Position numbers and translations under genes: made by a program. 64,000 nucleotides of DNA from Zoroaster sp. YZ-2022 (taxonomy: Eukaryota > Echinodermata > Asteroidea > Forcipulatida > Zoroasteridae). Below are positions 1-14,600 of this stretch, in pieces (the stretch's first letter is position 1; each line of letters starts with the position of its first letter). Where the stretch lies: assembly GCA_029582265.1 (NCBI GenBank), contig CM055830.1, positions 34,466,718 to 34,530,717 of the forward strand, read 5' to 3'. The notes under the pieces were generated by a model that had not been told where the DNA came from, ran no database searches, and worked only from the letters and a program-made list of their open reading frames with translations.

Positions 1-3000
1 ACCGGCTAAATCCACCAGGTAGAGCTTGCCGCTGAGTTTTTTCTGTGTTTCAATGTTTTCCTGTTTCACTTGGATCAGGAAGATGCTGTGACTGCGGGAA
101 CTGTGCTCATTCATGTCTGACGAGAAAAAATAACCAAAATTGAAAATGAGGACATTAGTTTCAAAAAGACATTAAACTTATGTTGATCTTCAAGGAATGT
201 TCAGAATTGGGTCAAATTTTATGGTGCTGCTTAATACTATTCTGTGCTTAGGTTAGCATGAAATTTTAACCCTCCTACTATAGCTGCACTTTAGTGGCAA
301 GTAGCTATAGAGGTCAAAATCAGTCAACTGCCTGTTTTGACTGTTGACCCAAATGTGCATACAGGGGCATTTTTGACTGGTTTTTACTGTCATTTTGACC
401 ACCCTGAACAATACAAGACAATGCTTTTACCAATCAAAAATGGTCGACTCATTTTAACCTGTAAATGTACTTACTTAAGGTTTACAGCATGCGACTTTTA
501 AGCGCACAAGACATACCGTGGCAAGTATATCAACATTTTGATTGATTTTGACCCTTGCAGTCACAGAAGGGTTATTGCAAACTGCATTTTAAAAGTGAAT
601 GTGTGTAAATTATGTATATATGGACACAAGTTGAAATACCTTATTTGGCCATATAATATGGTTACTATTAGCACTGAACGGCTGTGGATATTACCTAATA
701 TTGGTTAACTGTACAAACTGCTAGCTTCAGAACAAACTGGTTATCAAAATAGAAACTTGAAAAGCTACCTACAAAATTTGGTTTCCTTTGCCAACTACGG
801 CTGAGCAGACTTACTTGTGACGGCAATATGCCTGTTGGATTTCCCCTCGTCAATCACTTCCATGACCTCATCGGGACTGGACACAAAACGCTCGGAGGCA
901 CCCTTCACGTATGGAACCCTATTCTTATCCTCGTGGACGGAGAGGTTGGTCTTGGAAACTGCAGGAAGACACAAAAACGTGAAAATTTTAATTTATAATT
1001 CACTACACAGAGAAACTGGAACACAAAAGACAGGCATGCAACTGACCACTTTCAAATAAAGAGAAAAATGTTGGTATTTAGACTGAGAGTGTGACGCCCA
1101 TATGGCCATTCTAACTGCTCTGTGGTGCATTCGGAGCATATTTTAAAGAAAACTCAAAATATATTAAAATACATACATGTGCATTGTTATAAGAAAATTA
1201 AATGGAAAAAAAAATAATGAAAAAAAATGCTGAAATCCATGGATCTGTGGAAAAGTTGCATGTCTAACAAGAGGGACTGAGGGAAGTCTTTTGTAAAATA
1301 AGATGGCCGAACAACAACAAAAACATGCGGGAGTGGAAGGATTCATTGATCGGGAATAACATGAATCAAATTAAATAACTTACCATCCAGTAGATCCCTA
1401 ATGCGATCCATGTAAATCTCAAAATAAGAAACCTGTGTGGGGGGGAAAAAGAATTGAAATTATGAATAATGCAACAGGTGTAGTCCAACATGTCCAATGA
1501 GGAGTTAATTGCAAGGGCGCAACCACGTGTTGAAAGTTGGGGGGGGTCCCAAGCAGCCATTGTGATGTCATGAATGACATTACTAGGATCATGTATACAT
1601 AAAATACCAAAATGTTCCAGAAGTTGGGGAGGTCCACATAAAAGTAGGGGGGGCCGTGACCCCCCCGACCCCCCCAGTGGTTGCGCCCTTGGTTAATTGA
1701 CCAATCACAAGTCAGAGTTATGGTTAATGACAATAGATTTATTCGCATATGCAACAGCGCACATGCGCAAGCTGATTTGCATAATGCAATATAGAGAAAT
1801 TTGGAGGATCTACTAGGGCTGTGCGTTTTCGGATATTTTTGGAACCGGATACCCGAAATCAGGATATTTCGGATACCCGTTTTCATTTTTGTTGAACGCA
1901 TACCTCTGGTGGTGTACAAATACATGTACTGTAAATGGTAACAAATTGACTTTTACAATACAGAGGATACCATACTTAAATCGATCTTTTCTTTATTGGA
2001 GTGCAATCTCTTGAATTTAAAGATAATTGTCTGTAAAAGTGTAAACATTACATTGTTCAAGAGTCACAGATTTCTGTTCACACTGCTCAAATGTCAAGTC
2101 CGAATTTTAAAAAGTCGTTTACGGGTAATTGGAACCGAAAAATGGAACCGGGTAATGACCGTTTCGGTCGGGTATCTGGATACCCGGCACAGCCCTAGGA
2201 TCTACATGTAGCAAAATAGACCATACCTGCCATGATATTGTCTATCAATGTTCAGAGTATTCGCCAATATTTTGAAAAAGGGAGTCCAATTTTGGTCTTT
2301 TTTGAAAAATAGGGTGTCCAAATGTTAAATTTACAATACTTTCACATGTAAAGGACAAATAAAACAGGGTGTCCATTTACCGAAAAGGGTGTCCAAAAGA
2401 CACCCTGAAGTATTGCTGTCTAATACTATGTCAATTAAGCTTGGGGCGATAACACAATAATATCGAATATCGCGATACCTTTTTTTATTCGATTACGATA
2501 TCGAGAACCTTTTTATATTATTGAGATATTAAAAAAATATCGCAATATCGCAATTAAAAAAGTCAGAAATTCCATGGAAACAAAAATTAGAACAGTCTTT
2601 TCAGCTTTTGGAATTGAGAAACAAAAGTGAACTACTTCAGAAGTACATACACGTTCTGCAAATGAATTTGAGATCTATTGTGACGCTTGTACAGGGGTAC
2701 ATACCTGTGGTTATTGGCTCTAAAGCAATCATGCATGAATGAAAAAATGATTGTGATATTATTGAAAATCGCAACATTTGTTTGTCAATATATCGTGGAC
2801 GAAAAAAATCGACATCGCCCAAGTTTAATGTCAATGTTACAACCACACTGAAAAACAGTTAGACATTCATTTTTCCATCATTTGTATGTGTTCTATATAT
2901 ACTACTCAATACAATTTAGGGAACACCGGATTTTTAACATCAAATAGGTTTGAAATGTTCCATGAACCAGGATTTTCATTTGCAACCCCCTCTCTCTTTC

Positions 3001-5641
3001 AGTAGTCATGTCATGAAATGTGTAATCACTACATGCATCCTTTATCATCTGTTTCATTGTGCAGTTGTTTCTCATCAATTCTGTGAAACATTGTGTTTAT
3101 CTGAAATAAATGATCTTGCTTTAACTGAGATTATTCCGGTGTTCCCTAAATTGTTTTGAGTAGTATACAAATGTACACTATAGATTGTTTGATGGCAAAC
3201 TTTACAGTAACATACAGGGAAGTGTAAACAGTTATCGCTAGCTGAACCAAGATGCAATGCTTGCGTAATTTTGCGAAAATTGTCTCAGCTATGGCTATGA
3301 TTGGCCAAAAGGTTACCACATCAGCTTCTCTCAACCAATCAAAATGTCTGAACTTTCATTTATGAATGAATATTATATTTACTATACCTTGATGTGGAAT
3401 TCTAAGCTTTCGTCCATCTGATAGATGTGGTTAAAGATGTCTTGAACGATGCGTGGAATAATACCCATGTACATATCATCATTGAGAACACCCTGTAGTC
3501 AAATATAAACACATATCTTTAATCTTTCTGTTGAACACTTTAAAATGGAAAGTCTGAATATTCATCAAGTCAAACATAAACACATCCAGTAAAACCACCA
3601 TTTTTGTTGTAATACCACTTTTGTTGAAACACCTTGAGACTGAAAGCCTGGATATTAATCTGAGGTCATGGCAGTCACCTATACATGTAATAAGAAATTC
3701 AAAAAAAAAAAGAAAGTCAAATACAATGTATAAACACATCCAGTAATACCGCTTTAATCTTCTTGTTGAAACACTTTTAGACAGAAAGTCTGGATATTAA
3801 TACAAGGCCATGGGGGAGGGGGAGGTACCTAAAAAAGATGTAATTCTCAAATTTTACAGCATTAATTGTGAAATATAGAATACTTGGATGAATGGTAACG
3901 GAACATGAAAGCCCTGATAATTCTGAAGATGAATCTCTTAATCTAATTGATGATTTCCAGCTGAATTTAATTGAAACGGAAGTCCGTTTTTGGATTGTCA
4001 AGATGTAAATGTCATGGAGAAAGATACCTGAGGCAGGAGATGTCTTAAAGGGACTGTCATCACGGTGGATTCATTATTATGTACAGTGGTGCAATGCAAT
4101 AACTGAGGGCGAGATCCCTGCTTTAATGGGACCAAGATTTTTATTTTCCTGAACATGTATACCTTTCCATGTACATATATGTGTACATTTACAGGCCTCG
4201 ACCTTAAGGATTGAGATGGCACGGCCACTTTGGCCTTGGCTGCCTCCAAATTTCAAGGACAACCAAAGGGGCATTACAGCCAACTCAGAGGGGCACCACG
4301 GCAATGACAGTGCCAGTTAAGATCAAGGCCCGCATTCTGTATCAACCAAAAAATATTTTACTAATTTTACTTAATTTTAATGAAATTTTCCATTTTAAAT
4401 TTTAGTTTGTTTGTTTGATTGTTGTTGGTTTGTTTTGTTTTGTTTCAATTTGACCTAGAAATGTACAACCACTTGTAATGATTCTATTGGTAGCCCAAAT
4501 TGAGTTCTATGTTCTCCAAAATGAATCCCCTGTTTTAAACCAGCCGACAGGCTTGCAGTGTACATGTTAATTCCTCTTGAATCATACATGTAATTCCATC
4601 TTCTCCCTGCATCCCCTTTCCTCTTCTGAGAACACACATTACATGTCCATCTCCAAATGTGTGTGCTTCTTAGATTAACTGCAACAAGATGCCTTCATTA
4701 GTTCTGTTATTGGCTCAGCCTACCAGAGCGTGTCTCAGCATCCCCAAGGAACAGCTGATTAATTGCCAGGTTCAAGTGCTTTCTGCCTCATAATTCATGC
4801 AGTATTCAGTCCCCTTGCTTGCATTACGAAAATCTACACTTACGAGGATAAACACGGACTACACAAGTGTGTGCCGACTCAAACTTCTGGAGAACAAAAT
4901 TCACCGAGTTTGCTACAACTCCGCAATGAGCAACCGTTTTGATTTCGTTTCTTATGGGTTTATTTATATAGGGTCACCTCTTCAGTGCAAACCTTTTCCC
5001 AGTGGGTCCTCTTGGATAAAGAAGACAGCAGTGAAGTAATGAGGGAGGGGAATATTTAACCCTCCTACTATTGCTGCACTTTAGTGGGAAGTTGCTGTAG
5101 AGGTCAAAACCAGTCAACTGCCTGTTTTGACTGTTGACCTAAATGTGCACACAGGGGCATTTTTGACTATATTTTACTGTCATTTTGACCACCCTGAACA
5201 ATACAAGACAATGCTTTTACCAGTCAAAAATGGTCGACTCATTCTGACCTGTAAATGTACTTACACACGTAAGGTTTGACAGTGTTTGACAAGTGTACTA
5301 GATATACCTTGGCAAGTACATGTATATCAACATTTTGACTGATTTTGTCCTTTGTAGTAGTAGGAGGGTTAACAAAACCTGAAGAATTCCAAAAGTACTT
5401 GAGATTCTGCCTGTATCCACAACCTTTAAAGCCATTTTACGATTGGTAATCTTAAAATGAAACACTAATTGATTACAGTTGTACATACAGTAAATTTAAA
5501 TTTTTTTCTTCTTTTTTTAAAATTATTATTTTTTTCCCCCCCTATGCTGCATGTATCATTGTATATTGTTTGTATTCATGTTTTTCTTTGTTTCCGCGCC
5601 TTGAGCGCCCAGCAGAGTGGATATGTGCGCGCTAAAAATCT

Positions 5642-5672
<31 letters not shown>

Positions 5673-8600
5673 ACTTGTATACATACCAAATTACATGTGT
5701 ACATGTAAGTGTACGTGTACGAGTACATGTATGTGTACATGTACGTGTACGTATGCGTGTCGTACATGTGCACGCGGTACGCGTGCTGCACGCATGCGTA
5801 ATGCGTGTGCGTGTGCGTGTACGCATGTACATGCACATGCATACGTGTACATGTACGTACATGCATGTTGTACGTACATGTAAGTGTACGGTACGTAGCA
5901 TGTACATGTACGTGTACGTGTACATGTACGTGTACGTGTACATGTACATGTACGTGTACATGTATGTACATGTATGTACATGTACACGTACACGTACATG
6001 TACATCTACGTACATGTACAGTACGTAGATGTAACATTTTTGTAAAACTAACTTGGTGTAAAGTTGATGACGGTATCAAACATCCCTTGAAGTATTTCCG
6101 CTTCAGGTGCTATATCGTTTTAGTAAAATTAGTGAAAAAATTTCCAATACGAATTTCACATGGTGTCACCACAATTAGTCTTACTTATCCTCCTCACCAT
6201 GCAAAGCTACAAGTTTTACCTAATACGAATTTCTGTCATCCAAAGATATCTTCACCATTTTCTTGGTAACACAATAAAATAAACTGAAACTTAAATAGAA
6301 GGTTGTTGACAGTGTGTACTGACTTTAAAACTCTAACTGGAAAAACCTTTTGAATGGTTTTGAAAGGTGGAGAGCACCGTCCAGCGAAGGTCATGGTTTG
6401 ATGTAATGAATGCATCTAAACTATAGATACAGTAGTACTGTTTTTCTGCACAGTTACATGTATGCCAACTTTCAATAACTGACGGCTGCCTACTTTTGAC
6501 AGGTCAGTCAACTCACTGGCAAAATAAATGGAAAGTTTTATTTTGGGATATACAGAAATTATGTTTTTGAAAATTACCTCCATTGTAAATGTCTTTCCAC
6601 TGGAAGTCTGCCCATATGCAAATATAGTTCCATTGTAGCCTTCAAGAACATCTGCAAAAGACACAAAATGTCACAAAAGATTAATAAACTCGTTCATAAA
6701 GAAATGAAATTCATAATTATTTATTCATTATGAAAACAGGAATTCAGTGTTTAATGAATCCAGGCAAGAAGACCATGACATTATCACTAATATCAGGTTG
6801 AGAAGTGGGAGGAAAAAACACCCACACGTACTGTTATGTACAGTATACAGAGCTGCCAACCCCGGCAGACAAAAAATCATATGTTCACAATCCCAAAAAA
6901 TACTATTTTTAACACAAAAATCATATTCTTAATAAACAAACAAATCACAAGCATAGATACATCTCGCTGTGTTAATGTCTTTTCTTTGATTGCACAATGT
7001 ACGGCCATCGTGTTGTATACTCCTACTTGAATGTTTGTTTCCTTATTTTGGATGACGAAGAAGCCATGATGATGGTAACGATGCAAAAACAATGTTGATG
7101 TTGATGAAAGACAAAAAAAACCTTGCACCTCGCACGACGAAAATCACCTCACAGAGGTCGCCATGTTGATCACATACGCTGCATGCACAGCCAGTACAGT
7201 ACACACTCACGTACTTAACACAACACTTATACTGTATAAGTGTAAATTATCCATCTACATGTAGGGACTGAACATGCAATGGACACTTCGGCCTGGGGGA
7301 TTCAAAACAAGGCTATTATCATTATTTCTTTGGTAATGAAACCAAGGATTCCTCAAAAGTGCATAGCACTTTAGCTTGTAATAAGCCTGAAGAAAACTGA
7401 GAAGACGATATAGAAATGTTTTGTTTTAGATGTAGGACAGGAGGGAAACCCCAAACAAATATTGTAGGGAAATCCACCAGGGCTGTGATTTGACAAAAGT
7501 AAAAAAATCCAGAAAAATGGGTAGCGGGCCTCGGTCTCCCTTTGATCTAGAGGACAAAGCCCCCCTGAACCTCCTGGATGTTTAATTGTGGAGGATTTAC
7601 AGACTCTCCACATCCCCACAAACAAGAAACTAGAGGTTTGGACACAATACAGGCTACTTCTTTCTTTCCTTGGTGGCTAATTTCTCTTCTTTCAAGAAAA
7701 TTTTCAGGCAAAGGGAGATTTGTATAAAAAAAATAATAATAATAAAAAATTAAAAAAATTTAAAAAAATTAAATAAAAACCTGAAATCAGGAAAAATCCT
7801 GAGAAACCACAGGCTTGACCGATGTACTGTACATGTAATCAGGTACGGACTGAAAACTCAATTGACATGTGGGTCAGGTTTGAGTGGGATTTGAACCTTG
7901 ATCCACAGAGGTGTAAGGTGAGGAAATTACCACTACACCAACCTGATCCCCCTGAACCTACATACATGTACAAGAGGTGAAGGCAAGGGCAGATTCACTT
8001 TACACAGGAAACCACCTGTCACAGTTTCAGCTCAATTGACTCTTAAGTTTTAAAAATAATACTTGTGAAATCATATGAACCGTTTCTTATCCAAATTCAC
8101 ACAGTCAACAGACAGGCAGTGCTAAAATCTATATAACATCTTGATGTTATAATGTGTCCATGTTCATGAGTCTTACTGTCAGGTCATACTGATTTTTTTT
8201 AATGAAAAAAATGAAAATAAAATCTTGAGATGTTTGTTAAATGCAGAGTATTAGCCAGAGGGGTGTCTGGGTGTCTTTTGGACACCCTGTTTCAATTTTG
8301 GACACCCTATTTCATCTGTCATTTGCATGTAAAAGAATTGAAGTGAGCAATTTAGACACCCTGTTTTGAAATTTCCAGCAAATTTGGACACCCTACATGT
8401 AGTTCTAAATCATGGCTAATACTTTGGTTACATGTACATGTACCATAATAATAATAATAATAATGTGTGGACTTATATAGCGCACGTATCCACCAACTGA
8501 GTGGTGCTCAAGGCGCATTATATTATTACCCCTGCTCATAAGGCTCATAAATCATTCCTGAAACCATACAGCTCAATTGTATACAGCTCAATTGCTGCCA

Positions 8601-11600
8601 TTACAGCGCATATAGGGCTAATCAACCGACTCTGCCCTCACAGGTACCCATTTAACCCCTGGGTGGAGAGAAGCCATTATGGTTAAGTGTCTTGCTCAAG
8701 GACACAAGTGTCACGGCCGGGATTCGAACCCACATTCTGCTACTAACACCAGAACTTGAGTCCGGTAAGCTAGACCGCTCGGCCACGACACTCCACATAC
8801 AATGTACACCATACACCACATACAATGTACGTAACTTGTAAGGCAAGCTTACATGTACATGTGTGTACTTACATGTAAGGCAAGCTTACATGTACTTACA
8901 TGTAAAACTGTGGTCATTTCTCCCTTATAATGCAGAAGGTGTCGTTGTCACCAGTGAGTTTCCAGTTAACCACTTAACCGACCAAAACTGCACTAACCGT
9001 TTCTAAATTTGCTAACCAGCTAACTACAATGTACAACCAGTATAAAAAAATAAAAATAATTTTTTTTTAAATTCAAGAATGTGTTGCCCATTTTGTTGTT
9101 CTAGACTTTATTTTTTGCTGCAGTGGTCATCAAACAATAATTGCGGGACGTTTATTGATTGTTTTTGATTGAGAATGCATACACATTGTGCCATTTGCCA
9201 ACTACGTGTATCGTTTGTGTGGCTGTTGGGTGCAGACTTTTGGTTAACCGACCATGAAAAGTTCAGTCAAACGGTTCATGAACTAACCGGTAACTCCCGG
9301 CACTACAGAATGCGATAAAAATATCTCCCAATCAGGATAGTATAGTTGTCACTGACCATGTGAGCCTTATTAACCAATCGCTTTTAAGCCATGTATCTTT
9401 CTACTCACAATGTCAATAGCTGTTGGGTCTCCCTTGAACACACTGTAACCATGGAAAAACAGACGTCATGCACAACATGAATCCCAATTTCATTTCTGAT
9501 CTGGTGTTAAATGTCTTCATGTTGTCCTTATGTTTATATTATGAATTTGGGTCATACATGCTGTCGCCATGGTAAAAGAACTGTCATGCACAACATTAAT
9601 GCCAATTTCATATTGGAAATCATGTTAAGTGTCTGTGTTTTCACTACATGTACTGGACATGTTTATGAATTGTCTTCTACAAATCTTACTTAATTAAAGG
9701 AACAATATCGTCACAATCAACAGGGCATGGAATTGGAGTACTAGTTGTAGATTAACTCAGTTACTGAAAATGTACTACTCAAAACAATTTAGGGAACACC
9801 GGATTTTTAACATCAAATAGGTTTGAAATGTTCCATGAACCATTTGCAACCCCCTCTCTCTTTCAGTAGTCATGTCATGAAATGTGTAATCACTACATGC
9901 ACCCTTTATCATCTGTTTCATTGTGCAGTTGTTTCTCATCAATTCTGTGAAACGTTGTGTTTATCTGAAATAAATAATCTTGCTTTAACTGAGATTATTC
10001 CGGTGTTCCCTAAATTGTTTTGAGTAGTATAATATCCCTCATGATAAAGTCATATTATCGTTGCTGATGCATAAATGAGTCAGTTATTCTCAGACACTGT
10101 TCTTCTTGAACTAGGACACCGATTCCATGCCCTGTTGAAAGTCTGCTCTGATCTTGAGATCCCTGATCTTGGATGACGGAAATTTACTTTGAAAATTATT
10201 TCACTAATTTTACTAAAACAATAGCACCCAAGACAGAAATATTTCAAGAGATGTTTGATACAATCATCAAATTAACACCCAAATACAGGCTTGGAATTTC
10301 ATTCCTGAAGGGCAAGGTCACTTTTGCTGAGTAAAGGGCACTTCCATAAGGAGATCAGAATGTCTACGGGAACATTTTTAAGAGGGGCCAAGACCAGGAC
10401 CAGGACAATAAAGGCCATGGCCTCTGTGAAATTTTAAGCTTGTAATATCATATAATGTACATGTTAGTTTTATGTAAAACTGGGATGATTTACTTTTTTG
10501 AGATTCCAATTGTTTAGTGGCTTGGGGATATTCACCAGCATGAATTTCAATTTCATCTTCGATTCATGTCAAGTGTCTCAATGTTTTTTGCTATGTTTAT
10601 GAATTTGGGTCATGTACACAGGGTAACTTCATGTCCTGCACGTACAGTGTACATATCTAGATAATGTCCGCTGAGCCAATAACAGATACGCCAGAGACTA
10701 AACTGGCTCCAGTTTGCGTCATACCAGTCTGGGCATTTTAAATGAAGGTTGGGGTTAATTTTCAGGGCTCAGTTTTAGCTCTGACTATCCATGTACATAT
10801 ACTTTGAACAGTCTTGCGAATTTAAGGTAAGGTATGGGATTGGTATACAGTGTACATGTAATTCAAAACCAACCATATTGGTGAATTGTAATGTGAAACT
10901 ACATACTTAGAGTGAAGGTATTAGTGCAAGCTAACCAGTGACATTATTTAGAAATGCCCTGTTGACAAGCTGCTGTTTGAGAAAAGGGCTCCCTCAACAG
11001 GTCATGCACTGAGCGGATTAACAAACTGTAGTGCCATCTGTGCTTCATTGTTGACATTCCTGGAATTGTATACATATAAATATGTAGTATTCGATATAAA
11101 TGTACAATATTGATTAGTAAAATCTATGGATTCTTTCAGAAATTATATTCAATGTGATCATATTAAATTTGTAATACATGTATAACAAATCCATTTTCAA
11201 CAGTACATAAAATGTACATTATAAATACATGTACAGTGAAGGATTTTACATGTATCAAAATTCCAAATTTGCAACACAAAAACATGTACAATGTACATGT
11301 ATGTATGTGTACATGGATATGATACATGTATGTACTGTACATACATTATGTACATATGTGTACAGGTATGCATGTACATTGTACAATACCGTTAGTTTAA
11401 GTGTGAATGGAACAAGATAAGTGTCAAACAAAACACATCTTATTATTTAACCACATAAATTATTCAGTTATAAAACACTTGTGGCTCTGTACATATTCTC
11501 CTCATTACGCACACGGAAATTTGTTCGCCTTGGGTGAAACACTAAGATGGGGAATCTGACTCATTCTCAGACATACACATGTACGTATGTACACAGTAAG

Positions 11601-14600
11601 CACTTGGGGGAAAAAACCTGCATTAAATAGATCGTCATTATAATTTATTATCTTGAATAGAAATAACTGAGCATTTTGCAACAAGCACATACGATAGAAT
11701 GAAAACGGGGGAAATTTGTGGAGAAAATGGTGGGGAAAACAGGAAAAAATGGCGGGGAAATGGTAAAGAAAACTGGGCTGGGGAATATTGTGAAAAAATG
11801 GTGACCAGATTATTATCATTTCATGCTGTTGTTAAGAATGGGCGGGGCATCTACAGGGCCGATTCTTCATTAACCCTAACTCCCTAGTCCCATCTGCTTA
11901 CACATAACCTGAATCCTTCCTAACTCCCTAGTCCCATCTGCTTACACATAACCTGAATCCTTCCTAACCCCCTAGGCCCATTTGCTTACACATAACCTGA
12001 ATCCTTCCTAACTCCCTAGTCCCATCTGCTTACACATAACCTGAATCCTTCCTAACTCCCTAGGCCCAATTGCTTACACATAACCTGAATCCTTCCTAAC
12101 TCCCTAGGCCCATTTGCTTACACATAACCTGAATCCTTCCTAACTCCCTAGGCCCATTTGCTTACACATAACCTGAATCCTTCCTAACTCCCTAGGCCCA
12201 TTTGCTTACACATAACCTGAATCCTTCCTAACTCCCTAGGCCCATTTGCTTACACATAACCTGAATCCTTCCTAACTCCCTAGGCCCATTTGCTTTACAC
12301 ATAACCTGAATCCTTCCTAACTCCCTAGGCCCATTTGCTTTACACATAACCTGAATCCTTCCTAACTCCCTAGGCCCATTTGCTTTACACATAACCTGAA
12401 TCCTCCAAAATCCTTCAGTAGTAAAGCAAGCACACGACATGTACATGTATGCACACGTGTTTCTAATCTGTGATACATGTACATGGCCAGGGACCCTCCC
12501 TGCATGCATGGAGAAATAAACAGTGTCCACTGACCTAAGCACTGACCTTGTAATCACTACAACAAACATGGATGTACATGTACCATGGAAAGGCAAGTAT
12601 GCCTAATAACCTCAATCCTCCAAAATCCTTCACTTTAGCAAAGAGCATGTAGCATGTAACCTCAATCCTTCAAAATACTTCACTTTAGCAAAGAGGATTT
12701 TGGAGGATTTGGGAAGGTTAGGGTTAATCAGTATGTTGTCAATATTTTTGATTTGTGCATTTATAATCACTGGATTTATAATCCAGTTTGTGACCACCTA
12801 AAAATAGACTGTTTATTCAAGACTTATTAGCAATCCACATCAACTCTCCAATTACCAATCAAATTCATAGAGTTGTGTTTATACAATAAGCTATTTAGAG
12901 TACAAGTCTGAAACATGAATCCTAAATATATTCAAGAAAGAACTAATGAGGGTACTACTTGGGTTAAGACAGGTCAGAAAGGAACAGGAAAAAATTACTA
13001 CTCAAGTTTATATTAATAGTGACTGTGTGTTAATCAACTGCCATATATTTTCAGTGCATTGTACTAGTATGTGCGTTTTGTTTTGCCATTTTTGCTTTTA
13101 TGAATTTTTATTTAAATTGCTGTATAACCTGTCAAATATCTTTTGTAATTTCCGTGCAATTCAGTGGTTTGCCATGACTTAAAAAAAACACATTAAATAA
13201 TAACTAACAAAGGCTTAAACAAAAGAGAATGATGAGTTTTGAGGTGTTAAAGGGGCAGTATAGCCACGATCAACAGGGCATGGAATCGGAATGCTAGTTT
13301 TAGATAAACTCAGTGACTGCCATCCATGTAAATGAGCCAGTAATTTTCAGTCACTGTGTTAATCTTAATTTAGAACATCGATTCCATGCCCTGTCGAATG
13401 TCTGCTCTGATCGTGATGATACTGCCCCTTTTACCCTTGTATACATGCAGTCTCCAAAATGCTGTAAAAGAAACTGCTAAGTACACAATGCTTTTTCTAT
13501 GCATGCCTCAAAATATTGCATACTGTACACAAGAATGGTACATGGATACCCCAAAATGCCCCTGGGTCTGGGACAAAAACAAAGTGTTCTGACCTTCACA
13601 CAGTATGTGTATACCCCAAGTTACTGCACTGGTTTATTTCAAGTTAGCCTTGCAATGAAACAAAGCAGGTGGCTGCTTCAGTTTACCTCATCTCTCTGAA
13701 GAGCCTTGGGCTATGCCATTAACCCTAACGATCCCCATCCAGCCAAACTCCAACACCAGGGATTGTTGGAGTTTGATGGGTTGAGTACTGTGTACTTCTG
13801 ATATGGCATGTGCAAAGTGTTGGAATATGGCTGGATGAGTACTGTATGTGTGCAGTAACAGTGTTGGATTTTGATTGAGTGAGGACGGTGGTTCTACTAG
13901 CATGCAACATTGTTAGACTTTGAGTGGAGAGAGTGTGTGTATGCAACCTGCTGTAATAAACAACTGATAAAGGCAAATATTGTACTTAGGTATGCTTGGC
14001 ATTGTGTCTAACATCATACAACTAGAACCTACCATTTATTCCATAGGGTGTTTTAGTTTTTGTATAGTTAAGTTTTTAGCATGAAAAACAATTGTTGGAT
14101 TATGATGGGTTGAGTACTGTGTGACTCCAGTGTTCAAACTTTACTTTGGGCCATGTGTACCCACTCAATCAAAATCCAACAGCTAAGGGGCTGTTGGAGT
14201 TTGACGGGTTGAGTACTGTTATGGCAAGTGGACTGTTGGAGTTTGATGGATTGAGTACTGTAAACCAGCAACAGTCAACCATGGTGTTGGGATTTGATAG
14301 GTTGAGGAAGGTTTCTAGTAAAAATGCTTAGGGAGTTAGGGTTAATCATTAGATAAGAAAGTGTGTACCGCAATATGTCCCAGTTGAGACATTTTGAAGT
14401 ATGGGTCCACTTTGTAAAGAACTACACTGATAATAGGAGGGTTAATATTTAAAAATACCTAATTTCCCATATTTGCTAATAAATTATATATCAAATCTTA
14501 TTCTTTTTCATTGTGAAGTTTAAACTTTTAATTTTAAAATTAAATTAAAAGGGTTTTTTTTGAGTATTTTACATTTTCATCTATCCTGTCATTGGCTGTT

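Larger units (their letters stand above)
1433..3387. other. KIF5 intron 4, packed with transposons
   Basis: Contains five small inverted-repeat elements in a row (1512, 1814, 2254, 2436, 2900), leaving little unique sequence. No RNA gene or exon recognised. Confidence 0.8.
3493..6577. other. KIF5 intron 3
   Basis: Holds a TTAA-type MITE (5056-5372), a SINE/LINE tail fragment ending in ATT repeats (5590-5670), and the alternating purine-pyrimidine tract 5690-6035. At 6150-6218 it holds a repeat shared with 26922-26990. The rest is unremarkable AT-rich sequence. Confidence 0.8.

Noticed and set aside
5617..6269. Several long open reading frames rich in Cys/Thr/Val/His on both strands
   Set aside because: They come from the TGTACATG/ACGTGTAC repeat, which lacks stop codons by composition; no family similarity.
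8700..8797. tRNA-like sequence with A and B boxes (also 40960-41040, 41946-42040, 7845-7955)
   Set aside because: Poor acceptor-stem pairing and continuation into SINE bodies; not functional tRNA genes.
11870..11880. TTAACCCTAAC motifs resembling telomere repeats
   Set aside because: Single occurrences at transposon ends next to TTAA, without tandem TTAGGG.
11877..12404. Regular 44-bp arrays (also 21187-21845 and 63043-63617) resembling CRISPR arrays
   Set aside because: There are no repeat/spacer alternations; whole units are repeated, inside a MITE in an animal genome.
12228..12596. 122-codon frame with repeated [14 protein letters not shown]
   Set aside because: Reads through the 44-bp minisatellite in one frame; it is a by-product of the repeat.
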